Shown: positions 56,166-64,000 of the stretch, one piece after another
How the letters are laid out: every line of letters starts with the position of its first letter
Position numbering within the stretch: position 1 is the first letter of the stretch
From: Pinus tabuliformis
Lineage: Eukaryota > Streptophyta > Pinopsida > Pinales > Pinaceae
Direction of reading: 5' to 3'
Assembly (NCBI GenBank): GCA_031772625.1
Contig: CM062819.1
Location: forward strand, 1,228,501,070 to 1,228,565,069
Length of the DNA: 64,000 bases
Notes under the pieces: generated by a model
The model's input: only the letters and a program-made list of their open reading frames with translations
Told to the model about the DNA's origin: nothing
The model's database searches: none
Translations under genes and position numbers: made by a program

Positions 56166-58260
56166 TGATAAGTTTCTAGTTTACTTCCACTGTAGAGTGT
56201 TAACAAAATAAAGCTTCAGAGGCACATATGACAAATTAGTTGAGCACTTCTTTGAAATTATTTTCCATATGATATTCAAGATCGATCTTCCTTACACGCC
56301 CAATCAGGTGAAGGAGTTACTATGAGATACCGCGTACTTGTTTGTAGTGCCTAAGGGTCCATACATCATATGCTTTGGTTGTCATACATCCACTCATGTC
56401 ATACTATGATATGTGACCAATATGGTGGTCATGCAAGAAGTATAAAATTAGTTGGAAAAGGGATTGTGAGGAGTTCTTCAAAGGAGGAATAAATCCCCTT
56501 GGCCCACCTTTCCTTTGAGGATCGTATTATATGAGCTAAAGAGCCACAAGGTGGTAGCAACAGAAAAACAAGAGCTGGATTGCTTGCACCTCACAACTAA
56601 TGAATTTCATGGATATGACCCCAAGGGAGTGTGTTGGCAGCATTGTGAAAGGATCAATTTTAATTGGGGTTATTCATCAATGTCTATAACAGAAGATGAG
56701 AAGGTGATGAACTTGTACAATTTCGTTAGAAAGGAACATCCATGGATGGAGACTAGTTCACCCCAAGATCCACTAGCTCTAGATATGCAGGTGTAGGAGG
56801 TAGAACAAATAACCCCTAAAGCAAAGCATGTATCTCCTAGGAAGAGGATTAGGTATGATTTGAAATCTGAAAGAAAAAATAAATGGAAAGTTGATCCTTT
56901 GAACATAAGCTCTATTCAAGTGGAAATAGAGAGGAGAGAAGAAGAAGAAGATGAGAAGAGGAAGAAAGACATGTTTCTTTAGAAGAAATGGAAAGAACAA
57001 GAAGAAAGGAGAAGAATAGAAGAGGAAAAACAAAGGAATTCCTAGGAGGAATAAACAAAACAAAGACTCGAAGAAGAATAGTTGACTTAGGAGATAAAAG
57101 AAGAGTGGAGGAAGAGGATACCATATATTCCATGGATGATGAACTAGGCTCTCTGAAGAACCTCCTCTCATAGGTGGTCATCTTCCATTTGGAGAAAGAG
57201 TAATCACACCTCCATCTATAGACAAAGTCATGGAAATATGCAGTGTCATGTTTGATTAGCTTAAGAAGAGGATAGTGCAACAGGGGCATAGATACTACCC
57301 AGATTATTCTTATAATCTAGTCTTGGTTTCTACAGAAATGGTGATAAATTCCAATCCTAGAAGGAACCTAAGGGAATTCATGGTGGTAAATTTTTATTTT
57401 ACAGGACAACTTTGAATATATGTAGTATGATAATTCTAAATTAAGGAGAGAACTTGCTACAGGGAAGCAACATGCAGAACATCTTGTGGCAAAGAATCAA
57501 TAATTATCTTCACAAAGCTTCAACACCGCATAATGATAATTAGCCATGTCGGAGGAAATGGGGCTAATGGAGGACACCATGGCATAGTTATATGTAGAAT
57601 GATGCTTTTTAACAAGTGGTGGCTCCTTTCATTGGAATTCAGAAGAAAGCACAAGATGTGGTGAAACTCTTGAAAGTGGAAAACGGAGTAGTTAACCATC
57701 TTTGGGAGTGGGCTCTCAAGTAACTTGATGCTCTGCAATATTTCGAAGGAAAAGACAGGATTGCTGCAAAGATAAACAAATTTCAATTGAGACTCCACCA
57801 TTAGAAATATAAGCATATTGGGCAACAAGCGAAACTACTATTGTTCCTTATAATCGACTACACAATGGTTTAGAGACTCTAGAATAAAAACATGGGATGC
57901 CTTCAATAGGAACACTTGAATTAATCAGAGGCAGAGAAATCATCCTTGATGAGATCAGGAAATACATTGAATAGATCAATAAAGAAATAGAATAAGAAGT
58001 CTTGGAGGTCACGAAACACATTATTCTACAATACACCATCGCAACAATCAAAGCTCATATGAAACTTTCATAGGTATGGAATAATGTACAATCAAGATCC
58101 ATGACTATATTGATGGAGGCACTGAAGGTGAAGATGTTTTATGTAGGGGACATTCTAGTTTTGGTAACCATGTAAATGTAGTTCATAGCATGGAAAACAT
58201 ACATCACAAATGAGCTCCATGAGGAATCAAATGAATTATCAATTTGATGAGACTTTTTCC
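56166..58260 (+). pseudogene. Unassigned charged coding-like region
   Basis: Plus-strand reading stays coding-like for ~1.9 kb in pieces. 56515-56796 (93 codons) is the best open frame, with an aromatic-rich KGVCWQHCERINFNWGY. 56930-57130 is an extreme Glu/Lys/Arg run (RREEEEDEKRKK), probably coiled coil or helix. 57640-57800 has KAQDVVKLLKVENGVVNHLW. The style recalls extra ORFs of large plant gypsy elements, but I recognise no domain. Many stops. It abuts the truncated chromovirus on the opposite strand at about 56165, so a recombination or insertion breakpoint lies there. Confidence 0.4.
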
Positions 58261-59285
58261 CATTATCAAATTTGTCTTGTATAGCCACCATCTCATATGT
58301 AATTTTTCTTTTGTAATAAATTATATGTGATGAAGTTCAAGAGACACATATGGAATGTGAATACCCAAATATGGAATGTAATAAGTCATGCATATAGTAT
58401 GAAAATTAAGAGGATTTGAAGAGTCGTGAGGAAGCTCAAAGGTCATTATTATTTGTTATAAGCAACTCCTCATAACTCAAGCTAAGGGCTTGGATTCTTG
58501 GAGTCTTTACTTGGCTTCTCTTGTAGTGGATTAGAGATAGATAATTATTTGGAGAATCAAGTTGTGGCTTCAGCTTCCACTATTATATATAGTGTTTCAT
58601 ATATGTAATAGTGTATTTGGGATCTTTCATTCTTAATCAGAAGCTCTATGAGACAAAACTTGTTCACACATGTATCATAAATATTGTAGGACTATTATTG
58701 TTATGTTTGCAGTATATCTACCTTTAATTATGTACAAATTTTAATGAAATACTTCATTGCTTACATATGGTTATTTTTGAATAATTGTTGTTATGATTTC
58801 ATGATTGTTGTTTATTGTGTGGACTAATCTATAGGTAATCAAAAATCATTTTTATTAATTGTCAGGTCCCCCTTACCAACCGTGGAAGTTCCCTCATGCA
58901 CCTTACATTGGGTGTATCAGAAAGCTATGTGTTTTTAACCAAGGAATATCCCTGAAACCTTTCCAATGGTGGCCAGACCGTATATCCAGACGGGACTCCT
59001 ACACCAAACGGTGTGAGGTCTAATCAGGACTTCACATTAGGGATATCCCCTTACATGTTGGTGGCATCCAAAACCATCAATAGTTTTGGCTCTAGAAGGA
59101 GGGTCAAATGAAAAGTTGAGCTTGTGAAGCCTGTTTGGATTTCTTACCTTTAATGGCTTCATCCCAGATCATAATCCCGAGGTTTTTTGTTTAAGCTTTA
59201 GATCTTTCAATCCCCATGGAATTTTTACACAACTTGTCAAATTTAAAATTTCATCTTAAGGGTATGACAACCGTCCTTGATTACG
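58261..59285. other. No recognised gene
   Basis: AT-rich to 58860, then a GC-richer stretch (58870-59100) that looks like LTR or leader sequence, but I find no partner copy in the window. Confidence 0.4.
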
Positions 59286-60010
59286 TAAATGAATTTGTTC
59301 ATTTTTGTTTTTCAAGTGGTGATTATTCCAAATAAATCCTTGCATGGTCGTTTACCCTTACATTACATGGGCATGTCAAGTAATGGTGTTATTATTTACC
59401 CACTGCTTCTATCTCATCTTTTAAGCATTTGGTTAACGAGGTTCATCATGTTTTCAACAAATATGAATATCAAGATGTTCTTAATGAAATTGATCAGTTC
59501 ATAATGGAATACAATGAATCTCTTGAACAATTTTATGCTAAACTCCTTCATATTTTCTATGAATTTCTAGATGAGGATGTGGACTGGAAATTCTTGGATG
59601 AAACATTTCAATTCTTAGTGAGTATTTCAAGGAAATATTTTGAAGTTGATTCATTAGTTTAACATCCTAGGGAAGAACCAGATATGCCTTTTGTTCCATG
59701 TCCCCCTCCTTTTGATGTTCCTTGTTTTGGACTTGAACCAATCAATATATCAAAGGATCAATTTGTTGATGAAGAATTGATTTTTCTTTCACATCTCTCC
59801 CCTATGGTGATTCATATGATATTATCAATCAACCATCCTTAAATTTTGATATTCCTCTTATTGATCCAATCCTCTACCCATCAAGTTGAATACTTGGACA
59901 ACCATGACCCTAATGATTTGTTTTTTTATGAATTATATGGTAATGATTTTTCAAGTAACATGGATGAATCTTTGTTCCTACAAGAAGATTCAGGATTGCA
60001 AGAATTTCAA
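59286..60010 (+). pseudogene. Retrotransposon gag-like fragment
   Basis: Frame 59429-59662 reads VHHVFNKYEYQDVLNEIDQF, YNESLEQFYAKLLHIFYEF and WKFLDETFQFL, which follow the gag pattern 'F..KY.....L..EI......E....F..R...F'. A second open piece at 59846-60028 is acidic, with Asp/Tyr/Phe repeats. I could not extend it into protease or RT. Probably the remains of a gypsy gag; assignment is moderate. Confidence 0.5.
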
Positions 60011-60012
60011 AT

Positions 60013-60340
60013 CACTAGTAGAAAATGAGAAATTAGTGACTAGGTGACCAAAAAATTTAGTCACCACAGCTTTTCCAAGTGAAATACTACCAAAAATGAG
60101 CAATCTTAAGTGACCGAACTAAAAACAACTAACATAAATCACTAATTTAGTCGTGGGTTAAAATATGTGACTAGATAATAAGTAATACAACTAAAAATGA
60201 CTAACATGAATGAATAGTTTAGTCTAACAACAAAAATACAACTACATATCAAGTACTACAATAATATGAATCAGTTTTTTATGTTAGTCATATTAATTGT
60301 GTCAAGAAATCTAAACCTACAAGTGATAGGGAATTGAAAG
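60013..60340 (+). mobile_element. Possible CACTA-type transposon end with subterminal repeats
   Basis: Starts CACTAGTAGAAAAT, the common shape of plant CACTA ends (CACTA.AAGAAA). The next ~180 bp contain repeated short motifs in both orientations (agtgac, gtgacc, agtcac, gtgacta), as in subterminal regions bound by CACTA transposases. The opposite end is not identified, so it may be a truncated or MITE-like copy. Confidence 0.45.
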
Positions 60341-60607
60341 GTTGTTAAAGATTGGTTGAAAGGTTATCCTTCCTTAAACACTTCTTCATGCTCACATGGT
60401 GTATAGGTGAGCCAACTTTGAATTATTTATCTCTAATAACTTGTAATTTTAAAAATCTATTTTTTAATAAAAAAAATATTTTATGTATTTTTAAAAAATC
60501 TATTCATTGAATCTAATTGGATCTAGTTCCAATTTGAAATTAATTTGAAGAGAAATTTTATTTCTTAAGACTATAATATCAAATAAAAACTACTTTAATT
60601 TCATTTT

Positions 60608-60780
60608 AACCAACCTAGATCCATCTTAACCCCAGATCTATCAATCATCGAGACAGATTCAATCTCTCGAGGTGAAAACTTTTTTTCTAGTGCAAAACTT
60701 GACGAAATGTTTTCACCTTGAGAGATTGGATCCCTCTCAGCACTTGATAGTTATAGTGTTAATATGGATCTAGGTTGGTT
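60608..60780. mobile_element. 173-bp hairpin element (foldback MITE-like)
   Basis: Arms of about 70 bp are reverse complements: left starts AACCAACCTAGATCCAT, right ends ATGGATCTAGGTTGGTT, and inner ends GAGGTGAAAA / TTTTCACCTTGAG enclose a ~35-base loop. About four fifths of arm positions pair. It lacks coding capacity. No certain target duplication (ATTTT on the left, ACATA on the right). Could be a MITE or a small-RNA-forming inverted repeat. Confidence 0.8.
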
Positions 60781-60824
60781 ACATAATACTATATAATATC
60801 TATATTTGTATTTGTTCCTCTTTG

Positions 60825-61545
60825 TTATTCCCTCTCTCTATCTGACCCCCCAAACATACACTCTCTCTCTCCCTCTCTTGCCCCTCTCTATCTATCTATC
60901 ACTTCCCCTTCTCTCCCTCTCTATCTATATCCTTCTCTCTATTCCCTCTCGATCTCCTCTCTCCCTCACTCCCTCTCCATGACTCCCTTGTCACCCCCTC
61001 TCTCTCCACCTTTATCCCTCTATGTTTTTCTTGTTCCCTCCCTCTCCTTCCCCCCTCCAATTCCATCTCTCTCTCCTCATCTATATCTTCCTTCGTCTCT
61101 ATCCCTTATCTGCCACCTCCCGCTATCTCTCCCCCCAAAATCACTCTCCCCCTCTCTCTCTCTTCTATCCAAGTATATCATTATCTCCCCCCCTCCTTGT
61201 CCTTCTCCATCTCTATGACTCCATCTCTCTCACTTCCCATTCTCTCCCTATCTCTATCCTCTCCTCTTATTTCTCTTCCCTCCTCTTCTCTCTCCATCTT
61301 TCCCTTCTCACTCCTCTCTCTCTCCACCTCTATCTCTTTATGTATTTTTTATTTCCTCCCTATCTCTCCTACTCCAACTCCATCTCTCTCTCTCTCTCTC
61401 TCTCTTCCTTCCTCTCGCTCCCTCTCTCCCACATCACTCTCTCTCTCCCCCCCATCACTCTCTCTTTCCCTCTTTCCCTGCCCTCCAAATTTTTCACTAT
61501 CTCCCTCCCTCTCTCTGCCCCCTCCCCAACACTCTCTTAAATTCA
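60825..61545 (+). repeat. Pyrimidine-rich low-complexity tract, ~700 bp
   Basis: CT/CCT/TCTC-rich almost throughout (for example tctctctctctctctctc at 61385-61403). Long open frames here (Ser/Leu/Pro-rich) arise from composition and are not genes. Polypurine-polypyrimidine DNA of this length can form triplexes. Confidence 0.95.
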
Positions 61546-61706
61546 ATCACATTGTATTGTGTTTAAGAAATTATCTTAATTACAAAAACTTATTTGGTTG
61601 TAAAATATTAAACCTATATTTTGGATCAATCATGTCAAAGAAAATAAAATAATGAATTTCTTAAAAAAAAAATCATGCACTATATTTAATCTATTATAAT
61701 TCGTCA

Positions 61707-61816
<110 letters not shown>

Positions 61817-61998
61817 AACTAGCATAGATCCATCTTAGCTTAATTTTATTAAAACCTTAATTTAATTTCTGTGGGAATATTTTTAGTAGTCGTCAGGATA
61901 GAGGGTTTATATATATCTCAAATTGTAACATTTTCCCTTTTAGATTCAATTAAAAAAATGTTGTAAAATTAAATTAAAATAAAGTATTTTTACTCTGA

Positions 61999-62412
61999 AA
62001 TAAGTTATGGTTTTTTGGCATGTGGTATTGATAAGCCATGGTATTTTCCCATGGTATTGTAAGAAAGCCTATTTACAAATTAATATCCATGGTAAAGTGA
62101 GGGTGAATATCCATGGTTAACAATCTTGTCATATTGTTATAAATATTTTGATTGTGAAATAATTTATGTTTTTTGGGCATGTGGTATTGATAATCCATGG
62201 TATTGACCCATGGTATTGTAACAAAGGTTATTTTTTACAAGTTAATAATATCTACTGTAATGTGGGGGTGAATAACCACGGTTAAGAATCTTGTCATATT
62301 GTTATAAAATATTTTGATTGTGAAATAACTTATGGTTTTGGGACTTGTGGTATTGATAAGCCATGGTATTGGCCCATGATATTGTAAAAAATCCTATTCA
62401 CAAGTTAATAAC
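61999..62412 (+). repeat. ~160-bp tandem repeat, about 2.5 units
   Basis: Units start at 62021, 62180 and 62346 (spacing 159 and 166) with 'tgtggtattgataa.ccatgg', 'ggtattgtaa', 'aatcttgtcatattgttata', 'gattgtgaaataa'. A diverged single relative lies at 18795-18910. AT-rich, no coding capacity. Confidence 0.85.
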
Positions 62413-63030
62413 AAAATCAAAATATAATAAATTGAATTTTATTATATTTATTAATTTAACTTTTATTATTAATGGAGACCATATTTAAATTTTTACACTC
62501 ATCCCAATATCATTTTTAACTTCTTCTTCTTCTTTTTTATTTAGTGCAAAAATAACATATTATTATTAAAAATAAATCATTTAACCCAATTGAAATTTAT
62601 ATATTTTATTTTATATTATAAATATTTCTTTTATTTTTTCCATTATAAATATTTCTTTTCTTTTTCATTTCTAGTTTAGCGCTCGATTCAAATAAAATAT
62701 CCACAGATTACAACATCACACTCCAGCACTACATTTTTCTCTGCCTTATTGACATCTGCGTGGAAAGGAAGACCATCAACGTGATCTATGGGTTTCATGG
62801 GAGTCAAACCCCAGATGGAGTTTGCATGGGAAACACCTTAGGAGAGCATCAACGATTAGATGGAGGAAGGGCAAAGTCATTGGGTGTGGATATTTTGGCC
62901 ATTTGTACATGGGTATGTATTTGGACTCTAAAGAGTTCTTCCTTTTTACTAAAGATCATTTTTCTTATGGGTAAACAATTTCGAGGGTTTATATGATCAA
63001 AGCCTAAATTTCATCTAGAGTTGAGGGCTT
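62413..63030 (+). other. AT-rich DNA and a short unknown open frame
   Basis: 62760-62996 is a 78-codon plus-strand frame with a hydrophobic C-terminal third; composition is coding-like in its first half ([20 protein letters not shown]). Not recognised. No other signal. Confidence 0.3.
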
Positions 63031-63037
63031 AATGATC

Positions 63038-63217
63038 ATGAAATTGCAGATCATGATTGCGGCCAACAATTCATCAAAAGAAAATGCACAAGTAAGCATT
63101 TTGCATGTCCTTATTTTAAAACAAAGGGTTCATGATTATGATAATGCATATCTTGATTGTGGCCAGCAATTCATCAAAAGACAATGGACAAGTAAGCATT
63201 TTGCATGTCCTTATTGT
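63038..63217 (+). repeat. Tandem duplication encoding a Cys-rich peptide
   Basis: Unit of ~100 bp duplicated ('cagcaattcatcaaaaga', 'acaagtaagcattttgcatg' recur). In one frame each unit reads DCGQQFIKR and SKHFACPY, so Cys and His repeat with regular spacing; the second ends CPYC. It may be a remnant of a zinc-finger coding exon, but the spacing does not fit a named class. Confidence 0.55.
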
Positions 63218-63564
63218 ACAGATCAGTTCGCTCCTCCCTAACTTTTCTAGGGTTAGAATGCATGAAATTTTATTTTTTCTTTTCACCTTTTTTTAACTGA
63301 TTGACTGTTTGTGTAATGGACTCTACCATGCCCAAATTCAAAGGGTTCTAGTGATGCAAGCAAATTTTCTAGTAGGATGCAAATACTAGACCTTCCTCAA
63401 ACTTTGTTACATGAAATTAATTTTTTCTCTAATCATGAACATAAAATATTTTCTGTTTCATCCTTAGATTTTGATCTCAATACCTACAATTTTAAACCAT
63501 GTTACTATATTTTAAAGTGAATATACTTAGATCCATTAAATCTTACAACTCTCCAATGCTTAGG

Positions 63565-64000
63565 TTAATTTCACCTAAAAAGAAGGAACCTGAATGGATT
63601 TTGCAATTTAGACTCAACGCTTATAGACAATGATTAAAAATGGAAGAACCCAAATGGTATGATAACTTTTACCCACCCATCAATTTCCAATACCTTTGCT
63701 ATTATTCTGAACCTAAACAGAGAGAGTAGAAGAAGAAGAGGAGCCTGGATGAGCTGGACCCTGACCTGTTTGATACTTTTCAAAAGTTGGGCATGCCCTT
63801 GACTAGAAGAAGAGATTGACCAACGTTGTTGTAGATGTTGTTTTTGACAGTGTTTCCATTGCTACCATGCATAGGTAGACTCTATAAGCAGTTGAGGTTA
63901 TCTTTTGTTCATTATAAGAGGTAATTCGAGAGTATCTTAATCTAGTTAGGAAGTAGCTTAGTGGGTTTATTCCTCCTGATGATAATTGTTATGCTGCATT
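63565..64000 (+). pseudogene. SUFB: SUFB (plastid Fe-S scaffold protein) pseudogene, runs off right edge
   Basis: The plus strand reads ISPKKKEPEWILQFRLNAYR, stop, LKMEEPKWYDNFYPPINFQ, YLCYYSEPK, then DELDPDLFDTFQKLGMPL, VVFDSVSIAT and IREYLNLVRK. In order these match SufB ('ISAKK.EPEWML.FRL.A...WL.M.EP.W....YP.I.FQ...YYS.PK', 'LDPEL...F.KLG..L.E...L..VAVD.VFDSVSIAT', 'IREYP.LV..YLG.VVP..DNYYAALN'). SufB is the scaffold of the SUFBCD complex building Fe-S clusters in plastids. The stretch is uninterrupted by introns, but has at least five stops and two frameshifts. A processed copy is plausible; no poly-A end can be checked because the 3' side is outside the window. The frame start at about 63565 is where similarity begins. 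Confidence 0.93.

Noticed and set aside
56779..57289. Minus-strand hydrophobic frames (130 and 125 codons)
   Set aside because: Complement of the Glu/Lys-rich plus-strand stretch; the Phe/Leu/Ser-rich, membrane-like look is a by-product.
60979..61652. Long Ser/Leu/Pro-rich open frames (79, 172 and 151 codons)
   Set aside because: They lie entirely in the pyrimidine-rich low-complexity tract; lack of stops follows from composition (TCT, CTC, CCC codons).

Overview
The window reads as intergenic DNA of a seed plant, most likely a gymnosperm (conifer-like). I see no intact host gene. Almost everything recognisable is an old plant retroelement (LINE with a DUF4283-type ORF1, Ty1/copia, several Ty3/gypsy lineages including a chromovirus) or a broken host-gene copy, all carrying stop codons and frameshifts. 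The gymnosperm assignment is an inference from the element families, large old LTR elements and very low gene density; no marker gene fixes the species.

Layout. 1-3400 (-): plant L1-type LINE, entering from the left edge with its reverse transcriptase, then endonuclease and ORF1. 5019-9360: a degenerate copia integrase segment present as two ~1.7 kb direct copies plus a third partial copy. 9617-18052 (-): element X, an LTR retrotransposon with target-site duplication, tRNA-Asp-type primer site and polypurine tract but no visible gag-pol; its interior instead holds broken pieces of at least three unrelated host genes (BAHD acyltransferase, AAA-ATPase, tonoplast aquaporin), all in the element's own orientation. 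19852-31988 (+): element Z, a 12.1 kb Ty3/gypsy element with a perfect 5-bp target-site duplication, gag with five zinc-knuckle-like motifs, protease, an extra gag-like block, RT, RNase H, integrase and a ~3.4 kb extra coding region before the 3' LTR. 32640-33835: solo-LTR-like unit. 34740-35310 (+): PPR pseudogene. 36037-44652 (-): element Y, an LTR retrotransposon with gag only and an interior rich in tandem and palindromic repeats.

46676-48171: a 1.5 kb unit with ~420 bp inverted arms. 48840-51140 (+): a gypsy gag/protease fragment followed by 54-bp and ~51-bp tandem repeats. 52640-56165 (-): chromovirus pol with chromodomain and part of the 3' LTR, truncated in RT. 56260-60010 (+): unassigned coding-like sequence and a gag fragment. 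60013-62412: CACTA-like end, 173-bp hairpin, 700 bp pyrimidine tract, ~105 bp TA microsatellite and a ~160-bp tandem repeat with a distant relative at 18.8 kb. 63565-64000 (+): SUFB pseudogene running off the right edge.

X, Y and Z share the primer-site type (tRNA-Asp) and have TG...CA LTR ends with recognisable target duplications, so each is a separate insertion. By eye their LTR pairs differ by roughly a tenth or more, so the insertions are old. No genes work together here; the most notable content is the gene-carrying element X, the unusual domain layout of Z and the structured repeats of Y.
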